A stretch of DNA of 64,000 bases, taken from positions 1 to 64,000 of the forward strand of contig DATIPQ010000086.1 in the NCBI GenBank assembly GCA_035471785.1. The letters are read 5' to 3'. The position numbers and the translations under genes were made by a program. Positions within the stretch are counted from its first letter, which is position 1. Each line of letters begins with the position of its first letter. The DNA comes from Acidobacteriota bacterium (GTDB taxonomy: Bacteria; Acidobacteriota; UBA6911; RPQK01; DATIPO01). The notes beneath the pieces are model-generated. The model was not told the origin of the DNA. It made no database searches and worked only from the letters and a program-made list of their open reading frames with translations. Below are positions 1 through 7,923 of this stretch, one piece after another.

Positions 1-1
1 C

Positions 2-202
2 AGCTTTCCGCTGACCGTCTACCAGAGCTTCGACGACCAGAACCGCGCCGTCACTTCCTGGTGGGACAACTCCGTCGCTTCCCAGGACCTGGTCGACGCC
101 TACACGGCCAACTTCAAGATCAGCGGCAGCGTTCACGCCAAAGACACTTTGACAAAAGGATCGCTCAACACGCTGTCATGGTCCTCATGCCAAGTGACCT
201 GA
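2..202 (+). pseudogene. 3' fragment of an unrecognised gene
   Basis: The frame is open from the left edge to a TGA at 200-202. Its first 50 or so codons have protein-like composition (for example FPLTVYQSFDDQ and ANFKISGSVHAKDT). The last codons overlap the start of the toxin tip in another frame, so the fragment may simply run out at a recombination junction near 160-200. I do not recognise the family. Nothing upstream is visible. Confidence 0.35.
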
Positions 203-588
203 CAGACGTTGTACTCGTTGGGGCGGCTGCCGGCGGCGGTCGGATCATTAGATCGGTTCGTGCAGCACCAGGTGCCCAAGCATCCACTCGGGCTCTTGAC
301 GATCTCCTTCAAGGTAGCCGCCAAGTTACCGGTCACTTTCCACGAACTGCCGCGGCGAACGAGATCCTGGTACGGCGAGACGCGACTGGCAAGATAACTC
401 ACTATCAGGTATATAATGACCAAGGTCTACCGTTGATCCGAGTCGATGTCACAGGAAAGGCTCACGGCGGGGTGCCGACTCCACACGTGGTTGAATTCGA
501 GCACCACATCAACCCTGACACGGGAGAGGTTTTCGTTAAACCGGCGAGCGCAGTCCGCCCAGCCTTGCCAGAAGAGGTGCCTCAATGA
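178..588 (+). CDS. orphan polymorphic-toxin C-terminal tip (toxin type 24-like)
   Basis: The frame encodes a small C-terminal domain without the RHS or secretion module that normally carries it. The segment RVDVTGKAHGGVPTPH, followed by VVEFEHH and a short Pro-rich tail, resembles the His-rich PHxH-type core of polymorphic toxin type 24, a predicted RNase; this is my recollection of the family, not a search. An upstream in-frame continuation to 61 is an out-of-frame reading of the neighbouring fragment, so I chose the ATG at 178, which has no clear ribosome binding site. The stop overlaps the next start (ATGA, 585-588), the usual toxin-immunity coupling. It is probably a displaced CT cassette. 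It may be silent unless it recombines with an RHS donor; RHS cores occur 37-43 kb away in this window. Confidence 0.5.
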   Translation: MVLMPSDLTDVVLVGAAAGGGRIIRSVRAAPGAQASTRALDDLLQGSRQVTGHFPRTAAANEILVRRDATGKITHYQVYNDQGLPLIRVDVTGKAHGGVPTPHVVEFEHHINPDTGEVFVKPASAVRPALPEEVPQ

Positions 589-1037
589 CACGTTTTTTCG
601 ATCTAGCGTCCGTTCCTGGAATCCGGCGTTGGCTTTCCGGGAAACACGGTTCCGTGTGGGATTACTTGAGGGTGAACGGGGGTGCCGAGTTAGCGGTTGC
701 TTTCACTGCTCTATATTGGCCAGGATTTATTGAAGTTGATGAGTGCGTACTTCTGCGCGAAAATTATCAGCCGCGAAACTTCGATGAATGGTGGAAGGAA
801 CTTCGCGGCGACAGGTCAAGGGTCGAGGAGATCATCAACCACGTGCACCTTTGGGACCTTTTCGATATGGACGAGGCCGCAGTGCCCAATGAGGGGATGG
901 AAGAACTTGGTCGGATACTGTCTCTCACCTGGAAATGTGCTCTGCACCATCAGTTTCCTGAGCGGAAATTCGAGGTACACTTGGCCTTAGACGACTCGGA
1001 ATACGGTCCGACCCTCTCCTTCTACACGTCACGATAG
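585..1037 (+). CDS. candidate immunity protein for the upstream toxin tip
   Basis: This 150-residue soluble acidic protein has no signal peptide or membrane segment. It contains a Trp-rich stretch (FDEWWKEL) and a His/Trp segment (NHVHLWDLFDMDE). It starts in a 4-bp ATGA overlap with the toxin tip, which implies translational coupling. Small acidic cytosolic proteins directly downstream of polymorphic toxin tips are typically immunity proteins that bind the nuclease. I do not recognise a specific Imm family, so the assignment rests on position and size. Confidence 0.5.
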   Translation: MTRFFDLASVPGIRRWLSGKHGSVWDYLRVNGGAELAVAFTALYWPGFIEVDECVLLRENYQPRNFDEWWKELRGDRSRVEEIINHVHLWDLFDMDEAAVPNEGMEELGRILSLTWKCALHHQFPERKFEVHLALDDSEYGPTLSFYTSR

Positions 1038-1186
1038 CGTAGCCAGGGCCATTAAGGGACCGAACGCATCAGCAATCAGGAGCGTCTACTGAGCGAAGTG
1101 GGAGTTTGGAGTCCGCCCTGAAGATTGGCGGAACGTGGATTCGGAGGGCGGGAAGTGACCGGGACGATCCTGAGGCCGAGTCCTCT

Positions 1187-1551
1187 GCTCACGTGGTGTT
1201 CATCCCCAAGTACCGGAGAAAGGCGCTGTACCGGGAACTGCGCCGGGAACTGGGTCCGGTGTTTCGAGGTTTGGCTCAGCAAAAAGAGAGCGAGCTCGAA
1301 GAAGGCCGGCTGTTGGTCGATCATGTTCACATGCTGATCTCGATCCCGCCCAAGCATCAAGGGCAAGAGCGCGATCTACATCCCGCGCAACCACGGAGGA
1401 AGGCAACGCAACTTCGTGGGCGCGCACTTCTGGGCCCGCGGCTACTTTGTCTCTGTGGGCGACCGTAGGTCGGGATGAAAAAGCGGTGCGGGAGTATATC
1501 CGCCGTCAAGAGGCGGAGGACCAGCGCCAGGACCAGATAAGGTTGCTTTAA
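1187..1551 (+). pseudogene. IS200/IS605-family transposase TnpA, frameshifted
   Basis: The Y1 transposase signature is plain: HVVFIPKYRRK near the N-terminus, then LLVDHVHMLISIPPK, the HUH-type metal-binding region. The next about ten codons of the family are missing. The reading then resumes in another frame (KGKSAIYI, then RQRNFVGAHFWARGYFVS, which includes the region before the catalytic Tyr) and shifts again to end as EYIRRQEAED with a TAA at 1549-1551. At least one deletion and two frameshifts make it inactive. The N-terminal residues before HVV are also unlike an intact copy. Confidence 0.85.
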
Positions 1552-1660
1552 TCTCGGCCACCTTTAGGTGGCGCAAGTAAGGCCGCGCGAGCGGCCACGT
1601 CTAGACCGCTTTGAGCGGCTCACAAAACTAAAGCCCCCGGCTTTTGCCGGAGGATATTTA
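1187..1660 (+). mobile_element. IS200/IS605-type insertion sequence remnant
   Basis: Downstream of the broken transposase lies the kind of subterminal structure IS200 elements use. A hairpin, CCGGC-TTTT-GCCGG with flanking C/G pairs, spans about 1635-1653 and is followed by an AT-rich end (GATATTTA). Y1 elements have hairpins rather than inverted terminal repeats, which fits. The left end is not identifiable. The element abuts the truncated DUF416 gene. Confidence 0.7.
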
Positions 1661-1711
1661 CCGCCAGGCGCAACCTTCGTCCCGTTCAAAAAGACACCAA
1701 ACCGATAATGA

Positions 1712-1981
1712 GGTAGCCAGGCAATTGACAGGCATCTTAAGGAATTGGAGCAGGGCCTTGCACAGTTGTCCGACCGGCATCAGCTCGCCTTTTCTGCAGC
1801 TTGTTGCAAAAGGGCATTGCCTGCCTACGAACTTTTTTCACAGCGGGAGCGGTGGGGCGATCCGGCGATGCTTCGCGCCTGCCTTGATTGTGTCTGGTCG
1901 TGCTCGGCCGGCGGGGCAGTCGAGCTAAGGAAGATGAGAGAACTAGAGCGGCATTGTGAACCGCCGGGTTCGATTGGGTGA
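1712..1981 (+). pseudogene. DUF416 (YjaG-like) gene, N-terminal fragment
   Basis: The frame reads LEQGLAQLSDRHQLAFSAA, then CCKRALPAYELFSQ, WGDPAMLRACLDCVW. This matches the start of DUF416 proteins, where a helix ending in a Leu/Arg-rich turn is followed by a YxxFxxxxxxGD segment. Family members are about 190 residues, but this frame stops after about 90 (TGA at 1979-1981), and no ATG precedes it; a TTG at 1745 is the only possible start. It lies right behind the IS200 remnant, so insertion or deletion there may have removed the 5' end. The function of DUF416 is unknown. Confidence 0.6.
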
Positions 1982-2105
1982 GAGGAGGGTCTAGGGAGAG
2001 AACGTCAGACCTGGCAGGTACTCAGGCTGTGTGAAAAACCCAAAACAGAACAACCCCCTTTGGATTGGGGGGCCGATTTCGCCTGGTTGTGGCATCGCCT
2101 CCATC

Positions 2106-2192
2106 GCCGCAAGGATGCGCCTCCCACCAGACTGCTCCCATTCAGACTTCTGGAGCGGGTAGCTTCCGGGAAGGTGGGAGGCGATCCTCGCC
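2106..2192 (+). repeat. palindromic MITE/REP-like repeat, copy 1
   Basis: The element is about 87 bp. Its left arm, GCCGCAAGGATGCGCCTCCC, is matched by a decayed inverse right arm (GGGAGGCGATCCTCGCCG). The 45-bp middle contains GGAGCGGGTAGCTTCCGG. The reverse complement of nearly the whole unit occurs at 4296-4386. Copy 1 lies in a 315-bp gap (1982-2296) between the DUF416 fragment and the next gene, where I see nothing else. Confidence 0.75.
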
Positions 2193-2296
2193 GTCAGGCG
2201 GCCAAGGATCGCATAGCAGGGGCGGCCGGTCGAAGAACTGTTGATTCGAGTCGATTGCGACAGCCAGTGAGGTGATGAACTCGAGGGCAATTTCCA

Positions 2297-3049
2297 ATGA
2301 CTGATTTCCAATCTTCGATTAAGTCTCGTGTCGCAGAAATCGCGCAGCAGATCCTGGACGACGAGATCGGGCTGGTGGAGGGGTGTAGGAGCCTGGTGCG
2401 ATTGTCCGCTCAACTTGAGGACAAAGATAACGACCTGCTCATGCCTATCTTCGCGGTCGAGTCCGAGACGGACCGTCTCCCCGTGGGAGAGACCCGCTCC
2501 CTCTGGTGTCCTGAGGCTCTTGCCGAGAAGGAAAAGGCCGTCCAACCCTACTTGGATCAGATGGGAAGCGACGTGAGGGAAGTCTGCAGGGCGCTGATCC
2601 GCAGGTATTCGCCCGCCCGCCCTCAAGAGCAATCCCCGCAAGAGGCAGGCATAGGCACGAACGCCCCGAAGTCCCGAAAAGGGAAGTGCCCCCTGAGCGC
2701 GGAGACGGTGGCTTTTGTGGGGGCGCTCGTTTATCGGTTTCCAGCGCTCTTGCCGGTCCTCGAAGAGCATTTGCAGGATCAAGACGGCGAGGTGCTTTCG
2801 CATGTCTTCTTTGGCGACCTTACGCGCTGGATTGTAGGGCGATTGGAAACGGCGGGAAGGAAAGACCGGATCCTTCGTGAGATCCTGGATTTCATGGAGC
2901 ATGCGTTTGGTCGAGGGGAAGGCGAAGTGCAGGAACTCATCGCGGTGTCGTTCCTGGAGAACCTGCCCAGCCCCGGCGAACCCGGATCGGAGATCCGTTC
3001 CCTCCTTGGCCCATTGTTGCAGGAACAGTTGAAACGAATGCGTCTGTGA
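2297..3049 (+). CDS. two-domain hypothetical protein (DUF2489-like plus DUF7674-like)
   Basis: This is a soluble, acidic, 250-residue protein. The N-terminal half (about residues 5-105) has the pattern ILDDEIGLVEGCRSLVRL, then WCPEAL and a long helix, like DUF2489-type four-helix proteins. A Gln/Ser-rich linker follows. The C-terminal part (about 145-250) has LLPVLEEHLQDQDGEVLSH, FFGDLTRWIVGRL and VSFLENLPSPGE, the layout of DUF7674-like proteins, many of which sit in immunity-type contexts. Domain names are from memory and only moderately secure. No partner toxin is adjacent. The stop overlaps a possible upstream GTG start of the next frame. Confidence 0.6.
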   Translation: MTDFQSSIKSRVAEIAQQILDDEIGLVEGCRSLVRLSAQLEDKDNDLLMPIFAVESETDRLPVGETRSLWCPEALAEKEKAVQPYLDQMGSDVREVCRALIRRYSPARPQEQSPQEAGIGTNAPKSRKGKCPLSAETVAFVGALVYRFPALLPVLEEHLQDQDGEVLSHVFFGDLTRWIVGRLETAGRKDRILREILDFMEHAFGRGEGEVQELIAVSFLENLPSPGEPGSEIRSLLGPLLQEQLKRMRL

Positions 3050-3093
3050 GTTCGGGCGGACACCCGGTAGGTGGTCTTTGCGAGAAGCCTGAG

Positions 3094-3486
3094 ATGATCA
3101 TAGCCGTCAATCTGGCCTATGTTTTTCTTACCTATTTCATGCTCTTCGCCTATGGCGGGGCAGGGCATGGGACCTATCTGCCAATGATCATCCTATCCGG
3201 CTGGTCGTTTTTCGGAGGCTATTTTCTCGGCCCCTTGGTGCAGGCGGTGGTTTGGGCGGTTTTGTGGGAAGCGGCGATCCGCTATCGACGGGTTCGCTGG
3301 CTGCTGACCCTTCCCGGCCTGCATGCTCTGGGCATCTGGGTGGTGCTGGAGGCTGTCGGGGGGGAAGATTGGGACCGGCATGGCGCCGAGGGAGTCTGGC
3401 CGGCTGTTCTGACCGCCTCGGTCTTCTGGGTTGTTTATCTGGCATCGGCTCGCTGGCTGAGGGACGACGGGGAGGGTCAGGGGTGA
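3094..3486 (+). CDS. small integral membrane protein
   Basis: The 130-residue protein has four probable membrane spans: an N-terminal one (IAVNLAYVFLTYFMLF), then MIILSGWSFFGGYFLG, LVQAVVWAVLW with LPGLHALGIWVVL, and a last one (VLTASVFWVVYLA). It ends in a charged tail. I placed the start at ATG 3094, just before the first span; an in-frame GTG at 3046 overlaps the preceding stop. I do not recognise the family. The next gene has its own -10 element, so an operon with it is not required. Confidence 0.6.
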   Translation: MIIAVNLAYVFLTYFMLFAYGGAGHGTYLPMIILSGWSFFGGYFLGPLVQAVVWAVLWEAAIRYRRVRWLLTLPGLHALGIWVVLEAVGGEDWDRHGAEGVWPAVLTASVFWVVYLASARWLRDDGEGQG

Positions 3487-3492
3487 GGCGGG

Positions 3493-3498
3493 TATAAT
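3493..3498 (+). promoter_or_regulatory. TATAAT -10 element, apparently leaderless start
   Basis: A perfect TATAAT lies 5 and 8 nt before two consecutive ATG codons (3504 and 3507). The expected transcription start falls at about 3505-3507, so the mRNA would begin at or next to the start codon. No clear -35 hexamer and no Shine-Dalgarno is visible. Confidence 0.5.
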
Positions 3499-3506
3499 GG
3501 GGCATG

Positions 3507-4280
3507 ATGCGTATCGAGGAACGATGGTGGGTGTTGTGGTTGTTTTGCCTTGCCGCCGCCTGCGGGCAGCAGCCGCAGCAAGGTGAGGACGCCGCTCAGG
3601 CTGCTTCCGAGAGGAGTCCAGCTGAGGAATTGGTGGCGCGTTCTATCGCTTACCATGATCCCCAAGGCGTTTGGCGAAAGAAACCCGTGCGCCTGGGATT
3701 CACGCTCAGCATGGCCGGGGACGGGTCGACGCGCAGCGGCCAGATCCTCATCGACCACGCTCACGACCTCTTTGAAGCCCAGCTTGAACGCGGAGGCCAT
3801 CATATCTACTATCGCGTCGAGGGCCAGGACGTCGTCGTCAAAGTCGACGGACACGAAGAGATCAATCCCGAGGTCCGGCGCCAGTTGGGCCTGGACCGCG
3901 AAGGCGGCCTGGGCATCCGCAACTACTACACTTTCCTCTATGAACTGCCCTCCAACCTCGACACCCCCGGCACCCGCATCCATCCCGAGGTGAGGGAGAC
4001 CGAGTTCGCCGGCCGCGAAGCGCTGGAAGTCACGGTACGCTACGATCCCGAGGTAGGGAACGACGAGTGGCATCTCTACTTCGATCCCGACACGGCGGCC
4101 CTGATCGGAAGCCGCTTCCAGCACGGCGACGACCCTTCCAGCGGCGAATACATCATCTACAGCGGAGAGGTTCACGCAGGAGGCCTGCGCCGTCCCAAGT
4201 CGAGCGAATGGCACATGACCTCCGACGGCCGCCTGCTGGGTACCGACACCATTGAATCGGTGGAGGTGGAGGAGCGTTAG
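3507..4280 (+). CDS. DUF6503-like lipoprotein
   Basis: The protein has a short signal peptide ending in a lipobox (LAAAC, Cys near residue 19), so it is probably lipid-anchored in the periplasm or outer membrane. Mature features are AIAYHDPQGVWRK near the N-terminus and a series of alternating beta strands ending in DEWHLYFDPDTAALIG and SGEYIIYSGE. This resembles DUF6503 proteins, which are predicted to take a LolA/LppX-like half-barrel fold. Their substrate is unknown. The double ATG (3504/3507) leaves the exact start open by one codon; the -10 position favours 3507. Confidence 0.65.
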   Translation: MRIEERWWVLWLFCLAAACGQQPQQGEDAAQAASERSPAEELVARSIAYHDPQGVWRKKPVRLGFTLSMAGDGSTRSGQILIDHAHDLFEAQLERGGHHIYYRVEGQDVVVKVDGHEEINPEVRRQLGLDREGGLGIRNYYTFLYELPSNLDTPGTRIHPEVRETEFAGREALEVTVRYDPEVGNDEWHLYFDPDTAALIGSRFQHGDDPSSGEYIIYSGEVHAGGLRRPKSSEWHMTSDGRLLGTDTIESVEVEER

Positions 4281-4295
4281 AGGCGGCGAAGGAAG

Positions 4296-4386
4296 GCCGC
4301 AAGGATGCGCCTCAAACCCTCCCGAAAGCTACCCGCTCCATAAGTCTGAGTGGGAGCAGTCCGGTGGGAGGCGCATCCTTGCGGCG
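4296..4386 (-). repeat. palindromic MITE/REP-like repeat, copy 2
   Basis: A 91-bp unit whose ends are near-perfect inverted repeats: CCGCAAGGATGCGCCT on the left and AGGCGCATCCTTGCGG on the right. It is the reverse complement of the unit at 2106-2192, with the same central sequence around GAGCGGGTAGCTTTCGGG. It occupies the gap between the lipoprotein gene and the convergent DUF488 gene, and as RNA would fold into a long hairpin that could act as a bidirectional terminator. Confidence 0.75.
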
Positions 4387-4420
4387 ATCCTGGAAACGCT
4401 GCCAGACAGCGCCCAGCCTT

Positions 4421-4780
4421 CTAGCCGGCAGAAAGATTCTCGAAGTACTCCCGAAGGGCGGCGGCGTTGTTGAGAGATTCTTCCTTTGAGGAATAGAGGA
4501 AGGTGACGGTGTCGGCATCCTCCATCCGCGACCTGAGTTCGGCGACTCCATGCGGATTGTCGTCAAGTTCTTCGAAATAGCGGTGGCGGAATGCTTCCCA
4601 CTTGTCGGGATCGTGCTGATACCAGCGCCGCAGTTGGTTGGAAGGAGCGATCTCCTTGGCCCAGTAGTCGATCCGGGCCGCCTGCTTGGAAATGCCGCGC
4701 GGCCACAGGCGGTCCACCAGAATGCGCCGCCCGTCCTCATCTGAAGCTTGCTGGTAGATGCGCTTGGTCCGGATCTGCAT
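4421..4780 (-). CDS. DUF488 family protein (YeaO-like)
   Basis: The 119-residue sequence has the family hallmarks: an N-terminal KRIYQ strand, then DGRRILVDRLWPRGISK, a YWAKEIAPSNQLRRW helix, and a C-terminal TFLYSSKEESLNNA. E. coli YeaO has the same length and motif order. The function of the family is unknown, although the conserved Arg/Trp/Pro motif suggests a binding pocket. It is followed by the palindromic repeat and preceded, on the same strand, by a larger secreted-protein gene about 45 bp upstream. Confidence 0.85.
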   Translation of the reverse strand: MQIRTKRIYQQASDEDGRRILVDRLWPRGISKQAARIDYWAKEIAPSNQLRRWYQHDPDKWEAFRHRYFEELDDNPHGVAELRSRMEDADTVTFLYSSKEESLNNAAALREYFENLSAG

Positions 4781-4824
4781 GGATCCCTCCTCAACCCCCT
4801 TGGATGAAACGAGACGTACTCAGG

Positions 4825-7068
4825 TTACTCGTACCAGTAAGGCGTCTTCTCAGCCCACTGCGACTTGGGATAGCGCCGGTGGAGCAGCCGGAAGGCAGCG
4901 CGGGAAGCTTTTCCCGTGTCGGCGCTGTGGCAGCCGTAGCGGGTGGAGCGAACCGCCAGATGCAGGATCTCGGGAGAGCGCGGATCGTCGGGAAAACGCT
5001 CGGCGTATCGAATCGCGCGGGCCGCCAACTGGACGGGAGCTGCAGGCAGTTCCGCCAACCGTCTCTGCTCCCGGGCCGCCCGCTCGACCTCTTGCCCTTC
5101 CAGGAAGTCAGGCCGCCAGGGCTCGATCCGGCCCCCGTGGATGAACTTCAGAATCTCGCCGATATAGTGATGTTCGCTGGGCGGACACCACCAGTTGTCT
5201 CTGAAGTTGTCGATACGGGCGAGGGGACGGCGGCGCATGATGCCTGAGCCGATTTCGGTGGAGAGTCCGGGGAAGCGGGCCAGCAGGTACCAGGCGGCGA
5301 AGTCCTGCCGCTCGCCCTCCGCTTCCAGGAAGCCCCTGAGTTCGCTGTCGAGTTGGGGACGCAGCGGAAGAAGCGCCTTGGCGGCATGGAGGGCGATCTT
5401 CCGCTGCTCAAGCAGAATGGCGCGCACCAGGACGGCTTGCAGCAGTTCCTGCTTGAGGTGGCGTTGCCAGGGATGCTCGAGAGCCACCCGCAGCAGGGTT
5501 TGAAGGGAAAGCTGATGGCCCAGCACCCAGGTGGCGTCGCGGTCGAAGTAGTTGCGGCGGTTGGCGATGAAGCGCTTGAACTCGTCGCCCTCGAAAAGCT
5601 CTCCGGCCTCAGGCCTGTCCACGGGTTTCTCTTGACCGTGAAGATCCCGCGCCAGGGCCACCGGGCGGCGCGCGGCGTCCTCGAGGAAGTCCCTCAAAGT
5701 GGGAGCCCGCAGAGCCCGCAAGGCCCGCATGGCGTTCAGCGACGAGGGAGGAAAGAGGTGGGGATGGCTGGAGATAGCTGCGTCCACCGCGCGGCGGGCC
5801 TCGCCGGGCCGCCCGGCGAGGTCGAGCAGGCGGCTGCGATAGAAGGTAACGCTGGCATAAGCGGGCGAAGCGGGCTCGACCTGCGCCGCCTGACGCAGCA
5901 GATCAGGCAGCCGCTCATCCTGATAGGAGATCTCCATCAGCGCCGCCACCGTCCAGGCCGGGGAAGGATTCTTGACCCACTCATCGACGGCGCTGACCTG
6001 CCTGGACCGGTTGAAGGAATGGACCCAGAGGAGCAAGTCTCCGCCCTCTGGCTGGGGCGGCTTTTGTATGGCCAGCATGTGGAGTTCATAAAGGTCCACG
6101 ACTTGCCAGCGCTCTTCGCTTTCCCTCATCAGACGCTTCTCGATTCGGCGGGCCAGGTCGGCCGGTCTGAGGCGCAAGAGGACGAAGTGCAGCGATCCCC
6201 GGGCCGCATCGTGGATGGATTCTTGGGAGGAGTCGTTCAGGATGTCCAACAGCCGCCTTTCGGCGTCCTGCAAAGAGGCGGTGTAGGGCCCCGTCAGAGT
6301 TCCCATCCGTATCGAGCAGCGCGCGGCCAGATAGGGGGCGATGGGTTGCCAGGGGGACCCCGGCGTGGCGGCGATCGCTTCGAAGAGACGCTGGGCCTGC
6401 TCGTATTCCTGGCTGTAGAAGTGGGCCGCCGCCTGCTGGTAGAGTCGGTCGTGGCGGATGATCTCGGGCAGGTCGGGGTCGGCGGAGGGTGGAATGGCCC
6501 GTCCGCCGGAACAATTGCTGAAGACGACGGTCTGGGCGTCCAGCCAGGACTGGACCGCTCGGCTGGTGGCGCCGAAATGGGACACCCGTTGGCTAAGGGT
6601 GGATCGGGCGGTATCGAAGGCGTCCCGATGGCAGTTCAGGTAGTGGCTCCAGCCCTCCCAAGGCCGGCGGTGGACGACGATGGAGGAAAGTTGGCTCCGC
6701 CCGGTCAGTTGGCGGACGGTGCGGAGCCACCGCTGGCCGGCCTGGAATGCTGAAACCGGCTCTTGCGGTTTTCGCTCCTGCCAATAGAGCTTCATTTGCT
6801 CGAATTCCCACCCCTCCAGGGGCTTGCCCAGCAGAGCGCGATAGGCGACGAAGAGATGTCCCGGCGAAAAATCCTCGAGCAGGATCCCAAGGTTGCCCTG
6901 GGCATACTTCTGCAGCGGGTAGTCGGGATGCCTGCTGAAGCTGAATAGGATGTAAGGGGGCGCCGGTCCGCAGGCCCAGAGCAAGCCGGCAGTCAGGCCG
7001 CTTGCCGCCGCCAGGCCAGCCAGCAAAGCGGCTAATCGAAATCTCAACAGCGAGGGAATGAACTTCAT
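4825..7068 (-). CDS. large secreted TPR-like protein, conserved hypothetical
   Basis: The 747-residue protein starts with a charged N-terminus and a hydrophobic segment (LAALLAGLAAASGLTAGLLWACG), so it is either cleaved as a signal peptide or lipid-anchored at the Cys. The rest is a long helical array, with segments such as YQQAAAHFYSQEYEQAQRLF and SPAYASVTFYRSRLLDLAG that look like TPR helices. It ends with AFRLLHRRYPKSQWAEKTPYWY, typical of a TPR-type C-terminus. Its start overlaps the DUF3142 stop (ATGA at 7065-7068), so the two are translationally coupled and probably cooperate at the envelope. No enzymatic motif is visible. Confidence 0.65.
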   Translation of the reverse strand: MKFIPSLLRFRLAALLAGLAAASGLTAGLLWACGPAPPYILFSFSRHPDYPLQKYAQGNLGILLEDFSPGHLFVAYRALLGKPLEGWEFEQMKLYWQERKPQEPVSAFQAGQRWLRTVRQLTGRSQLSSIVVHRRPWEGWSHYLNCHRDAFDTARSTLSQRVSHFGATSRAVQSWLDAQTVVFSNCSGGRAIPPSADPDLPEIIRHDRLYQQAAAHFYSQEYEQAQRLFEAIAATPGSPWQPIAPYLAARCSIRMGTLTGPYTASLQDAERRLLDILNDSSQESIHDAARGSLHFVLLRLRPADLARRIEKRLMRESEERWQVVDLYELHMLAIQKPPQPEGGDLLLWVHSFNRSRQVSAVDEWVKNPSPAWTVAALMEISYQDERLPDLLRQAAQVEPASPAYASVTFYRSRLLDLAGRPGEARRAVDAAISSHPHLFPPSSLNAMRALRALRAPTLRDFLEDAARRPVALARDLHGQEKPVDRPEAGELFEGDEFKRFIANRRNYFDRDATWVLGHQLSLQTLLRVALEHPWQRHLKQELLQAVLVRAILLEQRKIALHAAKALLPLRPQLDSELRGFLEAEGERQDFAAWYLLARFPGLSTEIGSGIMRRRPLARIDNFRDNWWCPPSEHHYIGEILKFIHGGRIEPWRPDFLEGQEVERAAREQRRLAELPAAPVQLAARAIRYAERFPDDPRSPEILHLAVRSTRYGCHSADTGKASRAAFRLLHRRYPKSQWAEKTPYWYE

Positions 7069-7820
7069 GGCCGCACTCTCGCGAGAAACGTGTTTAAAGA
7101 GGCTTTGCCCCAGGCCTCGGGGTGGAACAGGTAGAGGCGGCGCCCGGGGCGCAACCGCGGGGCCGTATCACGGCTGTAGAGTCCGTAGCTGCCGCGGGCG
7201 GACGGAGGCCTGAAATCCCGTCCGCTGTCGAGGAAACTGCGTACTCGCGGCCCGTCCGCTCCCATATGGAAGAGCATGGGGACGGCTTCATCCACCGGGA
7301 GTCCCCCGAGCCAGCCGTCGTAGAGGCACCAGGAGGCCAAGGCCGTCATGGAAAGCGGCCATTGGGCAGGGATTTCCCGGCGCAAGTCTTGCAGCAGCGC
7401 ACGGTAGAAGCCCCTTTCAGAAAGCCGCGCGTCGAAGTCGATTTGTAGTCCATGGGCCCGTTCCAGGGGCACAACCGCAAGGATTTTCTTGACCGCCTCC
7501 TGCCTTTGCTCCAGCGAAAGGGCGGCCGATCTGCTCTCGATCCGAACCACCGCCATCATCCGGCATCCTTGGGGCGCCCGGAGCGGCTGAAACCGGGGAC
7601 GCATCAGCGCTTCCTCGTCTTGCAACTGCAGTGTTCCGGCCAGGTAGGCGATCCCCATTTGGGAGCAGTCCAAGAAGCGCAAGTCCTCCTCCCGCTCCCA
7701 GGCCCAGACCATAACCGGGGGGAAGCCATCCATCCGCTGATCGCCCTCCGAGCACCCATTGCCTAAGAAGATCGCCAAACAAGCAAGAGTGGAGAAGGCA
7801 AGGCTGCTCATCGAGTGCAT
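7065..7820 (-). CDS. DUF3142 family secreted protein
   Basis: The reading frame is open from 8072, but the plausible start is ATG 7820, which gives a signal sequence or lipobox-like segment (LAFSTLACLAIFLGNGC). The body has a VMVWAWEREEDLRFLD strand, GIAYLAGTLQL, a LQIDFDARLSERGFYRALL segment and SMTALASWCLYDGWLGGLPVDE. This order is that of DUF3142, a TIM-barrel-like family related to glycoside-hydrolase folds. The next gene begins inside its stop codon. Its 5' end lies 104 bp from the divergently transcribed SUMF1-like gene. Confidence 0.7.
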   Translation of the reverse strand: MHSMSSLAFSTLACLAIFLGNGCSEGDQRMDGFPPVMVWAWEREEDLRFLDCSQMGIAYLAGTLQLQDEEALMRPRFQPLRAPQGCRMMAVVRIESRSAALSLEQRQEAVKKILAVVPLERAHGLQIDFDARLSERGFYRALLQDLRREIPAQWPLSMTALASWCLYDGWLGGLPVDEAVPMLFHMGADGPRVRSFLDSGRDFRPPSARGSYGLYSRDTAPRLRPGRRLYLFHPEAWGKASLNTFLARVRP

Positions 7821-7899
7821 CACCTTAAGAGTAACCAAACAAGGCCCGAGAGTTCCGGTATGGAACCTGGGCAGCGAACTTTCGTGTGAGAAGAGGATG

Positions 7900-7905
7900 T
7901 ATAAT
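7900..7905 (+). promoter_or_regulatory. TATAAT -10 element upstream of the SUMF1-like gene
   Basis: A perfect TATAAT lies 18 nt before the ATG at 7924 and only 3 nt before another in-frame ATG at 7909. The predicted transcription start is about 7912-7913, which excludes the 7909 start and leaves a roughly 11-nt leader for the 7924 start. No convincing -35 hexamer is seen. Confidence 0.4.
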
Positions 7906-7923
7906 CCCATGGAGCCGCACACG

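Noticed and set aside
1470-1480. TGA in the IS200 transposase as another selenocysteine codon
   Set aside because: The family sequence continues in a different frame, several deletions exist, and no Cys is expected at that place.
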